DNA from: an uncultured Lachnospiraceae bacterium
GTDB lineage: Bacteria; Bacillota; Clostridia; Lachnospirales; Lachnospiraceae
Direction: 5' to 3'
NCBI GenBank assembly: GCA_900317755.1
Contig: ONHZ01000036.1
Span: 1 to 46,927 of the forward strand
Length of the DNA: 46,927 nt
Shown: in pieces, positions 25,988-34,561 of the stretch
How positions within the stretch are numbered: position 1 is the stretch's first letter
Layout: each line of letters starts with the position of its first letter
Position numbers and translations under genes: made by a program
Notes under the pieces: model-generated
Database searches by the model: none
Told to the model about the DNA's origin: nothing
What the model saw: the letters and a program-made list of their open reading frames with translations, nothing else

Positions 25988-26181
25988 GTAGTAGCCTTTT
26001 CATTCTCACGAATATATCTTTCAGCTTCCTGTTTATCTAGATGGTAAGTGGTCATAAGCTTTTCTTCGATAATACTATTTGAAATATTTAGGCTTTGTAG
26101 AATATTTATCACTCCAGTAATATCTTCATGCCGAGCTTGTTCTCTTACAATTGCTTTTAAATTTTCTGCTACAGTATCCAT
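25984..26181 (-). CDS. Small hypothetical protein
   Basis: This is a 65-residue charged, helical product (start MDTVAENLKA, end RENEKATT) overlapping the metallophosphoesterase start by 4 bp, which supports translation. The stretch MTTYHLDKQEAERYI resembles C-terminal tails of Rpn-family nucleases, so it may be a leftover of such a gene. I cannot assign a function. Confidence 0.45.
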   Translation of the reverse strand: MDTVAENLKAIVREQARHEDITGVINILQSLNISNSIIEEKLMTTYHLDKQEAERYIRENEKATT

Positions 26182-26251
26182 TGTGAACCTTCTGTTCGCA
26201 TCATCAATGCTAATATTATAATATCAGTAAGATGTTTCTTCAAGATAAGGC

Positions 26252-26288
26252 AAAAAATAAGGAGCAGAGGTTTGATGCCCTGCTCCTT
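26252..26288 (-). terminator. Rho-independent terminator
   Basis: On the minus strand AAGGAGCAG (26288-26280) pairs perfectly with CTGCTCCTT (26267-26259) across a 12-base loop, followed by ATTTTTT. It ends the transcript of the gene fragment at 26327-26653. Confidence 0.85.
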
Positions 26289-26326
26289 GGAGAAAAGATT
26301 TGGGAGATAATTAGGAAATGGCTAAA

Positions 26327-26653
26327 TTAGTTTGAATCATCTTCCTTGATTGATTCAGTTGTGATGACAAAACGGACTGTTCCATCCATGCCATCTGCAA
26401 TTCCGGAGAAGTTATCATAAGAATAATCTCCGTCTGCAATATCCTGAAGCTTGTCAATACTCTTTGTGAGTGGCTTCAGTCCCTTAGTAATAACAGTGTC
26501 ATAATATTCCTGCGTGCCGTCTGAAAGCTTGTTGGAGCCATCTAACAGCTTCTTGATGCCGTTCTTAATCTGTCCTGAAGCGGTCTTTAAGCTGTTAATG
26601 CCACTGACTAATGTGTTCTTGTTCTTCGCAATCCATTTTCCTACTTTAACCAA
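26327..26653 (-). CDS. Fragment of a YhgE/Pip- or MMPL-like exported protein
   Basis: The 108-residue product contains heptad-like LLDGSNKLSDG and long amphipathic helices, as seen in the extracellular coil of YhgE/Pip and MMPL-type membrane proteins of Firmicutes, and ends with DGMDGTVRFVITTESI. No membrane segments or transporter core remain, so it is probably a truncated remnant. It still has GGAGGTT 8 bases before its TTG start and a strong terminator, so it may be expressed. It is divergent from a TetR regulator, which often controls such genes. Confidence 0.5.
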   Translation of the reverse strand: MVKVGKWIAKNKNTLVSGINSLKTASGQIKNGIKKLLDGSNKLSDGTQEYYDTVITKGLKPLTKSIDKLQDIADGDYSYDNFSGIADGMDGTVRFVITTESIKEDDSN

Positions 26654-26724
26654 GGTTTTCTAACCTCCATTCAAATACAATTTCTCCCTTTTAATATAAC
26701 ACAATGTGAATTTTATTCAGAAAA

Positions 26725-26737
26725 TGACCGATGGTCA
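26725..26737. promoter_or_regulatory. TetR-type operator-like dyad, site 1
   Basis: TGACC-GAT-GGTCA is a perfect inverted repeat in the divergent region. A near copy lies 32 bp away. Each side has an AAAA tract. Confidence 0.55.
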
Positions 26738-26756
26738 ATATACACAAATAATAAAA

Positions 26757-26769
26757 TGACTATTGGTCA
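26757..26769. promoter_or_regulatory. TetR-type operator-like dyad, site 2
   Basis: TGACTATTGGTCA repeats the sequence of site 1 with three changes (nearly the same dyad), centre to centre 32 bp, or about three helical turns. The rest of 26654-27030 is AT-rich with no gene. Confidence 0.55.
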
Positions 26770-27030
26770 TATTTGACTTAATAAAAAAATAATGCTATTT
26801 TATCCCCGTAGAAAGAGTAAAACTAGCATTCAGTATAGTTATTATTAGTAAAAATCACTTATTTCATCAATTGATAGTTACTATTTTTATGAAAATATGA
26901 TAAAATCGCTATCAAATTTGAGATTTTGTTTGATTTTATTTTCTTAGTACTTTATTAATTCTTTTGAAAATACAAAAATAATATGGTAGCAATAGCAAAT
27001 TCCTGTCCAATAAACAGCTTCGGGGAAAAA

Positions 27031-27651
27031 ATGAGCAAGGTAGAAGTAAACAAGAAAAATAAAAGACTGGCACTGCTCGATAATGCATATAGTCTCTTCA
27101 TCGAAAAAGGCTTCAACAATACCACTATTTCTGATATTGTAAACCGTGCCGGCGTAGCCAAGGGCACATTTTATTTGTATTTTAAAGACAAATTTGACCT
27201 GAGGAATGAAATTGTCGCCAGGAAGTCTATAGAAATCCTGCTCAAAGCAGAGGAAAACATGAAGTCTTCCGGCACAGAGCCGAAGACGCTCGAAGAAGGC
27301 ATTGCTGCATTTTCTGATGCCATCCTTGAATGCTTCAGAAATAATCGCCTGCAGCTTAATTTCATTTCCAAAAATCTCTCATGGGGAGTATTTTCCCACA
27401 TTGCCGAGTCGAATTTTTCAAACGAAAAGGACAGGGAGGAAATCAATAATGTCTACAACAATTTCCTCGCTGTCCTGGATGAAAATAATTATAAATGTGC
27501 GGATCCAAAGATCCTGCTCTTTACGATCATAGAATTCATCAATTCCACTGGCTATTCAGCCATCGTCGGGGATGCGCCATGCAGCCTCGACAAATACAAG
27601 CCGTATCTGCACAAAGGAATCGAATCACTTTTTAAAGCGTACAAAATATAA
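27031..27651 (+). CDS. TetR/AcrR family transcriptional regulator
   Basis: The 206-residue protein has an N-terminal helix-turn-helix with LFIEKGFNNTTISDIVNRAGVA followed by GTFYLYFKDKFDL, the TetR signature, and a helical ligand-binding domain. The frame is open from 26983, but ATG 27031, after CGGGGAA, fits the family start. It is one of the few plus-strand genes in this half of the window and points away from the gene fragment at 26327-26653. Paired dyads between them are the likely operators. Confidence 0.88.
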   Translation: MSKVEVNKKNKRLALLDNAYSLFIEKGFNNTTISDIVNRAGVAKGTFYLYFKDKFDLRNEIVARKSIEILLKAEENMKSSGTEPKTLEEGIAAFSDAILECFRNNRLQLNFISKNLSWGVFSHIAESNFSNEKDREEINNVYNNFLAVLDENNYKCADPKILLFTIIEFINSTGYSAIVGDAPCSLDKYKPYLHKGIESLFKAYKI

Positions 27652-27680
27652 TACGAAAAAGCGCAATTTCTTAGATATCA

Positions 27681-28304
27681 TCACTTCATAAACCGCATAA
27701 CCCCGAATACTTTGCCCATAATCTTGCATTCTTTGACGTAGATCGGGCTCATCGTGTCATTCTCTGGCTGAAGGCGGATGAACTGCTCCTCTTTATAAAA
27801 GGTCTTGACGGTGGCGGAGTCATCGATAAGGGCTACTACGATGTCGCCATTTTCTGCTGTATTCTTCTCTTCTACTATGATGGTGTCGCCGCTGAATATG
27901 CCGGCCTTGATCATGGAATCGCCCTTGACCCTCAGCATAAAGCAGGGATTCAAAGGAACATACTCTGACGGCATAGGGAAGTAGCTTTCAATATTTTCTG
28001 TAGCGAGGATCGGCAAACCTGCAGCAACCTGGCCGACAATAGGAATATTCACGATGTTCATATTCTTTCGCTCGGTATTGAAAGCGTCATCGACGATTTC
28101 AATGGCTCTTGGCTTCGCAGGATCTCTCTTAATATAGCCCTCGCTCTCAAGTTTGTTCAGGTGTGAAAATACACTCGATGTAGAACGAAGATTCACTGCA
28201 TTGCAGATTTCACGGACTGTAGGCGGATACCCCTTCTTCAGAATCTGAAGCTTCATAAAATCCAGAATCTCCTGTTGCTTTGCTGAAATCTTCCTTTTTG
28301 CCAT
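27681..28304 (-). CDS. lexA: SOS repressor LexA
   Basis: LexA represses DNA-damage genes and cleaves itself with RecA. The 207-residue protein has an N-terminal winged helix (1-70, with PPTVREICNAVNLRSTSSV), the cleavage site A95-G96 in QVAAGLP, and a peptidase domain with catalytic S130 (KGDSMI) and K167 (ATVKTFY). Start ATG 28304 follows GGAGG. It converges with the TetR gene. Confidence 0.95.
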   Translation of the reverse strand: MAKRKISAKQQEILDFMKLQILKKGYPPTVREICNAVNLRSTSSVFSHLNKLESEGYIKRDPAKPRAIEIVDDAFNTERKNMNIVNIPIVGQVAAGLPILATENIESYFPMPSEYVPLNPCFMLRVKGDSMIKAGIFSGDTIIVEEKNTAENGDIVVALIDDSATVKTFYKEEQFIRLQPENDTMSPIYVKECKIMGKVFGVMRFMK

Positions 28305-28388
28305 AACAGCCTCCTAGCTTACTTCTTTCAAATGTTTTCCCGCTTGTAACCCTGCTAAAAATATCCACAGAGCTAATTCATGTTCAAA

Positions 28389-28417
28389 ATAATATCATAC
28401 TTTTTTATCAATATCAA
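28389..28417 (-). promoter_or_regulatory. Predicted lexA promoter
   Basis: On the minus strand TTGATA (28417-28412) and TATTAT (28394-28389) are 17 bases apart. A TATCAAA-6-TTTGATA dyad (28412-28431) overlaps the -35 box, and GAACATGAAT lies just downstream. No canonical LexA box is clear. Confidence 0.45.
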
Positions 28418-28492
28418 ACATATTTTTGATAATTTCAAGGTGAATTTCGAACAGCACAGGAAAGTATTGTAAACAAAATAAGTTCGATAAAT

Positions 28493-28527
28493 AAAAAAAG
28501 TCCAGCCGACTTTTTCATCAGCTGGAC
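28493..28527 (-). terminator. Rho-independent terminator of the rsfS operon
   Basis: On the minus strand GTCCAGC (28527-28521) pairs with GCTGGAC (28506-28500), followed by seven T. It lies 27 bp after the rsfS stop. Confidence 0.85.
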
Positions 28528-28553
28528 ATTATAGTCATCGAATGAAATACAAC

Positions 28554-28907
28554 TTATAGTTCTTCGGGATTAATGACTTTACCGTCCTTCCAGACCTTCT
28601 CAAGATCATAGAAAAGCCTGTCTTCTTCTGAGAAGAGATGTACTACGATGTCGCCGAAATCTATCAGAATCCAAGTAGAAGCTTTGTTTCCCTCGACCTG
28701 CTTTGGACTCATATGTTCTTCTTTATACATGACTTCTTCGACATTCTGCTGAAGTGCGCGAAGCTGGTTTGCATTATCTGCGCTAGCGATTACGAAGAAA
28801 TCTGAAAATGTGGCGATGTCACGGATGTCTATTACCTCGATGTCCTCGCCCTTCTTGTCCTTCAGGGCATTTACAATTTCTAGTAGTGCTTTTTTTTCGT
28901 CCTGCAT
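28554..28907 (-). CDS. rsfS: Ribosome silencing factor RsfS
   Basis: RsfS binds ribosomal protein L14 and blocks subunit joining when nutrients are scarce. The 117-residue protein has the family features DIEVIDIRDIATFSDFFVI, ASADNANQLRAL, and DFGDIVVHLFSEEDRLFYDLEKVW. Length is normal. It is last in the rplU-prp-rpmA-obgE-yhbY-nadD-rsfS run, followed by a strong terminator. Confidence 0.94.
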   Translation of the reverse strand: MQDEKKALLEIVNALKDKKGEDIEVIDIRDIATFSDFFVIASADNANQLRALQQNVEEVMYKEEHMSPKQVEGNKASTWILIDFGDIVVHLFSEEDRLFYDLEKVWKDGKVINPEEL

Positions 28908-28996
28908 AAGTGTCCTTTCTTGTTAATAATTCATTTGTTTGCTGATTATTTTGCATAATGTGAAGTCATCGTCATAACTTCATGTTTACATTTTTG

Positions 28997-30265
28997 TCAA
29001 TACAATGTCCGCTTGTCATCTATAATTTTCTTATAATACCTATACGTCTCTTCTGTCTTTTCGTCGATTTCTGCCTTGGTCTCCCTGAGATAATCCAGCG
29101 TGTCTGAAAGAATCATATATGTTGCGAGATTCAGATCATAAAAGGCCGCCTCACGGATTTCCGCAAGATTCTTTGCCTTATTCCTGTTTGGCTCGATGTA
29201 GTCAGAAACAAATAGTATTTCTGACAGCAGATCCATGGCCGGCTCACCAGTCGTATGTACGGAAATCGCATGAATAATGCCAGAGTCTACTACGCCATAT
29301 TTTGCCTTGGCAAGAAATGCGCCTACCTTCGCATGAAGTAAATACGGTGCCTTTTTCTCAGCCTCAGTGACATCCAGATCATTTTCTGCACAGATTTCAA
29401 AATAACTCTCTGTCGGAATGTTCTTTGCATTATCATGAAGTAGTCCTGCAGCACGGGTAATCTCCTCATTGAGGCAGTATCTCTCGGCAAGCGCAGCGCA
29501 TGTATCTGCAACACCTAACGTATGGATAAAGCGCTTTTTCTTTAAGACTCCCTTCAGAGTCTCAGTAATTCCGTCAAAATCAAAGGTTCTTTCAGAGCCC
29601 CGGATCAATGCAAATTTCTCATAGAGACGTCTCTCTAGAATAAAATCAAGCACTTTTTCCGGAAGCATTTCGTGAAGTGAATCCGGGAAATCATCAATGT
29701 CCTCCCGCTTTAAGAGAATGTCCCTTATTTCTGATGAAGAATATGGCAGTTCTTCAGTGGAAAGTGTCAGGAAATTTCCCTGATATTTTAACGAAAGTGC
29801 TTTTGCTTTTTCTTCAGGAGAAATTCCGTAAGCGTCATTTATTTTCGCGCCATTATCATATTTTATTTTTCTTCCAAAAGAAACAATCGTCACATACTTT
29901 GCAATGATTTCTGGATGCATCCAGCTTTCAAAAGCAAACAATGAATCTTCGCCAATGATAAAGAAAAATTCATCTAGAGGATACTCCTTTGAAAGAAGCT
30001 CGACTGTCTTATAAGTGTAGTCCTTCTTTACGGAAAATATTTCAAAATCACTCGAAGAAATTCCCTCAGAACCAGCAATTGCAAGCTTTACCATTTCATT
30101 CCTTGCAAAGCGGGAGGTGTTCTCTGCCACGCCTTTGTGCGGCGGCTCGCCTGCGACAAGAAAAATCATCTTGTCTAAGTGCAGCAGCTCCATTGCCTTT
30201 TTCGCAATGAAAATATGGCCATTATGTATGGGATTAAAGGTTCCTCCGAGAATTCCGATTTTCAT
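28997..30265 (-). CDS. nadD: NadD-YqeK fusion: nicotinate mononucleotide adenylyltransferase and HD hydrolase
   Basis: Residues 1-200 form NadD, which makes deamido-NAD from nicotinate mononucleotide and ATP: GGTFNPIHNGH (H14, H17) and YSSSEIRD (176-182) are the nucleotidyltransferase motifs. Residues 225-420 form a YqeK-type HD domain with H248, H277-D278 and HTLGVADTCAAL; YqeK hydrolyses diadenosine tetraphosphate symmetrically. In Bacillus these are separate neighbouring genes; here one frame of 422 residues covers both without interruption. It lies between yhbY and rsfS. Confidence 0.93.
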   Translation of the reverse strand: MKIGILGGTFNPIHNGHIFIAKKAMELLHLDKMIFLVAGEPPHKGVAENTSRFARNEMVKLAIAGSEGISSSDFEIFSVKKDYTYKTVELLSKEYPLDEFFFIIGEDSLFAFESWMHPEIIAKYVTIVSFGRKIKYDNGAKINDAYGISPEEKAKALSLKYQGNFLTLSTEELPYSSSEIRDILLKREDIDDFPDSLHEMLPEKVLDFILERRLYEKFALIRGSERTFDFDGITETLKGVLKKKRFIHTLGVADTCAALAERYCLNEEITRAAGLLHDNAKNIPTESYFEICAENDLDVTEAEKKAPYLLHAKVGAFLAKAKYGVVDSGIIHAISVHTTGEPAMDLLSEILFVSDYIEPNRNKAKNLAEIREAAFYDLNLATYMILSDTLDYLRETKAEIDEKTEETYRYYKKIIDDKRTLY

Positions 30266-30274
30266 ATAGTCTCC

Positions 30275-30574
30275 TTACGCCGTTTCCTTCTCTGGAAGCT
30301 CAATCTTCGGCTTCTTGCCTTTCTTGTAAAGGATGATTTTTCGGCCAATTACCCGGACTACCTGTGAATGCGTTCTTGAAGCAAGCTTTTCAGCCACTTC
30401 ATTGATGTCCTCAGTGACAGTTTTCTGTAAGCCAATCTTTATCAGTTCTTTTTTGTTGAAGGCATTTATTACCTCTTCGGTAAATTCCGGCGTGAGATTC
30501 TCTTTGCCGAGAATCAGCACCGGATCAATATCAACTGCAAGCTTTGTGAGGTATGCCCTGTTCTTGTTTGTCAT
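30275..30574 (-). CDS. yhbY: Ribosome-assembly RNA-binding protein YhbY (CRM domain)
   Basis: YhbY is a small CRM-domain protein that associates with the large ribosomal subunit during assembly. It contains LTKLAVDIDPVLILGKENLT, the GxxG-like IGLQKTVTED segment, and VVRVIGRKIILYKKGKK. The frame is open from TTG 30607, but ATG 30574 gives the normal start MTNKNRAYL (99 residues), with AAGGAG upstream. It is 9 bp before nadD. Confidence 0.9.
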   Translation of the reverse strand: MTNKNRAYLTKLAVDIDPVLILGKENLTPEFTEEVINAFNKKELIKIGLQKTVTEDINEVAEKLASRTHSQVVRVIGRKIILYKKGKKPKIELPEKETA

Positions 30575-30639
30575 ATGTTTTCTTTTCTCCTTGCAATCAA
30601 TCAACATTCATTGATCATGTTAAATAATTATTGATGTTA

Positions 30640-31926
30640 TCACTCGAAGTACTCGAATTCGAGGTCGTTTACCTTGACAGTATCGCCTTCCTGAAGCCCC
30701 ATTTCCTTCATTTCCTTGATGATGCCCTGATCTTTTAGGAAGTTTTGGAAGAAAAGGAAGCCCTTCTCAGATTCAAGATTCGTATAGCCGAGCATCTTGT
30801 CAATCTTAGGACCTGTAACGCAGTATGCGCCTTCCTTATCAATAGAAACGGTATACGGAAGTGCCTCGATTCTGTCAGTATTCGGATCGTATTCACTTTC
30901 GAAGAATTCGGTTTCGCCCTTGTGTTCTTCAAGTGTCTTTATGATCTCTTTCTTTAGCTCTTCAATGCCCTGGCCTGTAACGGCAGAAATCAGCATGACC
31001 TTATAGCCCCTGCCTGCAAACTCTTTTTCAAGATTTGCTTTCTCCTCTTCTGCCTTTTCAGGTGCAGCATCGATTTTATTTAATACGAGAATCTGCGGCT
31101 TCTTCATGAGGTCGGCACTGTAGGACATAAGCTCGTGATTTATTGCCTTTACATCGTGTAAAGGGTTTCTGTCCTCTTCAAGCGGTAATAAATCAATTAA
31201 ATGTACAAGGACCTTCGTTCTCTCAATATGTCGCAGGAATTCGTGGCCAAGTCCGACACCATCTGCAGCACCTTCGATGAGTCCAGGAAGGTCTGCCATT
31301 ACAAAGCCATTTCCATCACCTGTCTCAACATAGCCTAAAATAGGGTTCAGCGTCGTGAAGGGATAATTTCCAATTTCCGGCTTGGCGTTTGAAAGCCTTG
31401 AAAGTAGCGTTGATTTTCCGACATTTGGGAAGCCTACGAGGCCAACGTCAGCAAGAAGCTTCAGTTCAAGCTTTATTTCAAGCTCGATTGCATCGCCGCC
31501 GTTTTCAGCGTATTTCGGAACCTGCATCGTAGATGTGGCAAAGTGCATATTGCCTCTGCCGCCCTTGCCGCCAGTGAGAATGACTTTTCGTTTGTTCTCG
31601 CCTGACATATCGCAGATGACCTTGTCTGTTGCTGCGTCCTTTATAACTGTACCAGCTGGAACCTTGAGAATGAGATCTGCTCCATCCTTGCCATGGCAGC
31701 GGCGCTTTCCGCCTTCCTCACCGTCTCCGGCAGCAAACTTTCTCCTGTGACGGTAATCTGAAAGATTGTTAAGGCCCTTGTCAACGACGAAGATCACGTC
31801 TCCGCCCTTGCCGCCGTCACCTCCGTCCGGACCGCCTGCAGCAACATATTTCTCTCTTCTGAAAGAAACATGACCGTCTCCACCCTTGCCAGATGCGATT
31901 ATTATTTTTGCTCTGTCTGCAAACAT
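30640..31926 (-). CDS. obgE: Essential GTPase ObgE/CgtA
   Basis: Obg acts in late assembly of the 50S subunit and in stress responses. It has the glycine-rich Obg domain (1-158), a G domain with G1 GFPNVGKST (165-173), DLPGL, and NKID, and a C-terminal OCT domain ending in KVNDLEFEYFE. An in-frame TTG at 31938 forms part of the Shine-Dalgarno GGAG, so ATG 31926 (428 residues) is the start. A weak terminator separates it from rpmA. Confidence 0.95.
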   Translation of the reverse strand: MFADRAKIIIASGKGGDGHVSFRREKYVAAGGPDGGDGGKGGDVIFVVDKGLNNLSDYRHRRKFAAGDGEEGGKRRCHGKDGADLILKVPAGTVIKDAATDKVICDMSGENKRKVILTGGKGGRGNMHFATSTMQVPKYAENGGDAIELEIKLELKLLADVGLVGFPNVGKSTLLSRLSNAKPEIGNYPFTTLNPILGYVETGDGNGFVMADLPGLIEGAADGVGLGHEFLRHIERTKVLVHLIDLLPLEEDRNPLHDVKAINHELMSYSADLMKKPQILVLNKIDAAPEKAEEEKANLEKEFAGRGYKVMLISAVTGQGIEELKKEIIKTLEEHKGETEFFESEYDPNTDRIEALPYTVSIDKEGAYCVTGPKIDKMLGYTNLESEKGFLFFQNFLKDQGIIKEMKEMGLQEGDTVKVNDLEFEYFE

Positions 31927-32033
31927 GATGTTCTCCAAATTATCCTCATTTTTTCCTGTGATTTATCCAATAGTATAGGACAAAATTTGCCACAAAACAA
32001 ACGAAAAAGTAAATAAGGATTTCCATGGTAATT

Positions 32034-32060
32034 GAAAAGCCCGGCCATAAAGGTCGGGCT
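32034..32060 (-). terminator. Terminator or attenuator after rpmA
   Basis: On the minus strand AGCCCGACC (32060-32052) pairs with GGCCGGGCT (32046-32038) with one G-U pair, followed by TTTTC. The T-run is short, so readthrough into obgE is likely. Confidence 0.6.
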
Positions 32061-32083
32061 CATAATAGTTCTTCTTTATGATC

Positions 32084-32374
32084 TTAGTTCTCACTAGCGA
32101 CTGGGTAAACAGAAGCGAACTTCTTGTCACCGCGCTTTGTCTCGTAACGAACTACTCCGTCAGTAAGAGCGAAAAGTGTATCATCTCCGCCTCTGCCAAC
32201 GTTTGTGCCCGGATGAATATGTGTACCGCGCTGCTTGTAAATGATGTTTCCAGCCTTTACAACCTGTCCGTCAGACTTCTTTGCGCCAAGACGCTTTGCC
32301 TCGGAATCACGGCCGTTTTTTGTGGAACCCATTCCTTTTTTATGAGCGAAAAACTGAAGGTCTAAATTTAACAT
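32084..32374 (-). CDS. rpmA: 50S ribosomal protein L27 with cleavable N-terminus
   Basis: The 96-residue L27 begins with MLNLDLQFF followed by [15 protein letters not shown]. The nine-residue hydrophobic leader is the Firmicute pre-sequence removed by the protease Prp, so that the mature tail can reach the peptidyl-transferase centre. The gene for Prp lies 3 bp upstream, and rplU before that. Confidence 0.97.
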   Translation of the reverse strand: MLNLDLQFFAHKKGMGSTKNGRDSEAKRLGAKKSDGQVVKAGNIIYKQRGTHIHPGTNVGRGGDDTLFALTDGVVRYETKRGDKKFASVYPVASEN

Positions 32375-32377
32375 GAC

Positions 32378-32701
32378 CTAATCCTCCTTAATTTCTAAAG
32401 ACAAATTTTTGGGATAAGTGCTGGCAATATTTGAAAGACCAAAGGTAAGTGAATCGAGTAAGAGTTCGGATTTGTCTGAAGGAACCTTTTCGAAAATGCC
32501 CTTCAGAAAACCTGTTTCTTTGTCTGATTCAATCTTCAGTTCATCATCCGTAAACTTCTCGATGGAATTCACTGCATTCAGTGCCAAAACGGAAACCGCT
32601 GCACAGACTATGTCTTTTCCATAAGAGCCCATCAAGGCATGACCGGAAAATTCAAATGAACCGTAATGACCGTCTTTTTTATAAAATACTGCCTTAATCA
32701 A
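32378..32701 (-). CDS. prp: Ribosomal-processing cysteine protease Prp
   Basis: Prp (YsxB family) cleaves the L27 N-terminal extension. The 107-residue protein has the conserved dyad: H21 in FSGHALMG and C33 in DIVCAAVSVL. It lies between rplU (2 bp) and rpmA (3 bp), the standard arrangement in Firmicutes. Confidence 0.95.
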   Translation of the reverse strand: MIKAVFYKKDGHYGSFEFSGHALMGSYGKDIVCAAVSVLALNAVNSIEKFTDDELKIESDKETGFLKGIFEKVPSDKSELLLDSLTFGLSNIASTYPKNLSLEIKED

Positions 32702-32703
32702 TA

Positions 32704-33012
32704 TTATGCGTTAATCTTATCAATCTTAACTACTGTGTAATACTGTCTGTGACCGTTCTTTCTCTTGTAGTTTGTCTTAGGCTTGAACTTTCCAACGAGA
32801 ACCTTCTTTGCACGGCCAACCTTGATAACAGATGCATCAACTGTAGCGCCTGAAACTGTAGGATTTCCTACCTTTGTCTCATCTCCGCCAATCAGAAGAA
32901 CCTGATCGAATGTAACATTCTCTCCAGCTTCCTGAGGGAGCTTCTCTACACGAAGTGTGTCACCTTCCTCAACCTTGTACTGCTTTCCGCCGGTTGAAAT
33001 AACTGCGTACAT
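32704..33012 (-). CDS. rplU: 50S ribosomal protein L21
   Basis: The 102-residue protein shows [18 protein letters not shown] at the start and [15 protein letters not shown] near the end, both typical of L21. It is the first gene of the rplU-prp-rpmA operon, with AGGAGG before ATG 33012 and an L21-type leader RNA upstream. Confidence 0.97.
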   Translation of the reverse strand: MYAVISTGGKQYKVEEGDTLRVEKLPQEAGENVTFDQVLLIGGDETKVGNPTVSGATVDASVIKVGRAKKVLVGKFKPKTNYKRKNGHRQYYTVVKIDKINA

Positions 33013-33086
33013 AAAAATATACCTCCTAAAAAAACGCCGGCTCTCGGCACTGCAGAATCGCAGTTTACACCTAGCCGTGCGACAAC
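33013..33086 (-). ncRNA. L21 leader-type structured 5' UTR
   Basis: The leader contains GCCG/CGGC (33048-33045 with 33039-33036) followed by seven T (33034-33028) directly before the Shine-Dalgarno sequence, and a CTGC/GCAG hairpin further upstream. Another CGGC near 33075 could pair with GCCG instead, giving alternative structures. This matches the known L21 autoregulatory leader of Firmicutes. I have not aligned it to the Rfam model. Confidence 0.6.
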
Positions 33087-33092
33087 TTCACT

Positions 33093-33121
33093 ATAATACT
33101 AGCTTTGGTGCGTCTTGTCAA
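33093..33121 (-). promoter_or_regulatory. Strong promoter of rplU-prp-rpmA
   Basis: On the minus strand TTGACA (33121-33116) and TATTAT (33098-33093) are exactly 17 bases apart. Confidence 0.8.
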
Positions 33122-33192
33122 GGAAAACTTTCTGACATATAACAATTTTCAAAAATAATATTTAGTGAAGAAAAATAATAAAGTTTAATTTT

Positions 33193-34470
33193 TCAGCGCT
33201 TTGCAAGCTCTCTTGTAATATCATTCCATGTGACGCCTTTTTCTGCCATCAGAACCATCACGTGGTATAAAAGATCTGATTCCTCATAGATGATTTCCTG
33301 AGGCTCTGGATTCTTTGCTGCAATGACGAGCTCAGTGCACTCCTCTCCGACCTTCTTAAGAATCTTGTCAAGACCCTTGTCAAAAAGATAATTCGTGTAG
33401 GAGCCTTCCTTCGGGTGTTCCTTCCTGTCCATGATGACGCCGTAGACGTCTTCGAAAATCTCAAGAGGATTCTTATTTTTTACTTCCTTCTTTGCAATTT
33501 CATTGAAGAAGCAGCTGTGAGCGCCTGTATGGCAGGCAGCACCGACCTGGTTTACTTTGGCAAGGATCGTGTCAAAATCACAGTCTGCAGTAAGGCTCTT
33601 TACATACTGGATGTGACCAGATGTCATTCCCTTTGTCCAGAGTTCCTGACGTGAGCGGCTCCAGTAGGTCATGAGACCTGTTTCAAGTGTCTTATTAAAC
33701 GATTCCTCATTCATATAGGCAAGCATCAGGACTTCATCAGTCTTAATGTCCTGAACGACGCAAGGAATCAGGCCGTCTGAATTTGTCTTGAGGTCTGACC
33801 ACTGAAGCTTTGCATCAAATGTATCTGTATCAAGACCCTTTGCCTTTAAAGCGATTTTCAAGCCATTGAAATCAAAGTCAGGATTGCTTAAAAAATCAGA
33901 TGTCACGCCAAAAACATCGGCACCAGAAAGAATTTTAGCTATCTCATCTACATTATTTTCAGGAACAGCGACGATATATGAAAAGCTGCCATCATTTGAA
34001 ATCATTCCATCTTTCGCAAGATTCTCATCAAGAAGAAGGAATCCAGCAGCATTTTCCTTTACAAAGTCTTTTCCAAATAGAGTATTGTCCTTTGTAGAAA
34101 TGAAAATATTTTCCTTTCCAAAGCGCTTTGAAGCCTCTTCAAGCTTATCTTCAAAATCAGGCTTTGAAGCATTCATGATGACCTTGTCGCAGCCTGCATA
34201 GAGGAGCTTCTTTACATCCTCGAGACGCTTGATGTTGCCGCCGCCAAGGATTTCAAGGTCAATTTTAGAAGAAATCTCACGGAGTTTCAGAAGGTTTATT
34301 TCGTGCTCGTCATCTTCACTTGAGAGGTCAAAAACAATAAGCCTGTCAGCGCCGCAGTCGTTGAGCTTAATGGCTTTTTCAAGTGCGTCTTCCTTTACTG
34401 AAAAATCATCAGGACTCTTTACTGAAAAGCCGTCCTTTAAATATATTGTTGAGATTAATTCTTTTTTCAT
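33193..34470 (-). CDS. hisI: HisIE with N-terminal degenerate HisA/HisF-like barrel
   Basis: Residues 222-330 are phosphoribosyl-AMP cyclohydrolase, with metal ligands at C297/D299/D301, C313 and C320. Residues 335-425 are phosphoribosyl-ATP pyrophosphatase with [12 protein letters not shown]. Together they catalyse steps 2 and 3 of histidine synthesis. Residues 1-215 are a TIM-barrel relative of HisA/His[34 protein letters not shown]. Its catalytic aspartates are missing: the CLDVKDG position reads IYLKDG (Y10), and ISTKDN takes the place of the second site. So the extra domain is probably structural or regulatory. It is the last gene of the his operon here. Confidence 0.9.
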   Translation of the reverse strand: MKKELISTIYLKDGFSVKSPDDFSVKEDALEKAIKLNDCGADRLIVFDLSSEDDEHEINLLKLREISSKIDLEILGGGNIKRLEDVKKLLYAGCDKVIMNASKPDFEDKLEEASKRFGKENIFISTKDNTLFGKDFVKENAAGFLLLDENLAKDGMISNDGSFSYIVAVPENNVDEIAKILSGADVFGVTSDFLSNPDFDFNGLKIALKAKGLDTDTFDAKLQWSDLKTNSDGLIPCVVQDIKTDEVLMLAYMNEESFNKTLETGLMTYWSRSRQELWTKGMTSGHIQYVKSLTADCDFDTILAKVNQVGAACHTGAHSCFFNEIAKKEVKNKNPLEIFEDVYGVIMDRKEHPKEGSYTNYLFDKGLDKILKKVGEECTELVIAAKNPEPQEIIYEESDLLYHVMVLMAEKGVTWNDITRELAKR

Positions 34471-34561
34471 GATATGTTCCTGTTTATTTTTTGTTTGTAG
34501 TGATTTTGAATATTACGTAAGTCAAGCCGCAAATTTCAAAACATTTTTATGTCTGAAATTC

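Noticed and set aside
28376-28440. LexA box upstream of lexA
   Set aside because: GAACATGAAT is only a half-match, and the TATCAAA/TTTGATA dyad does not fit the known Firmicute SOS box.
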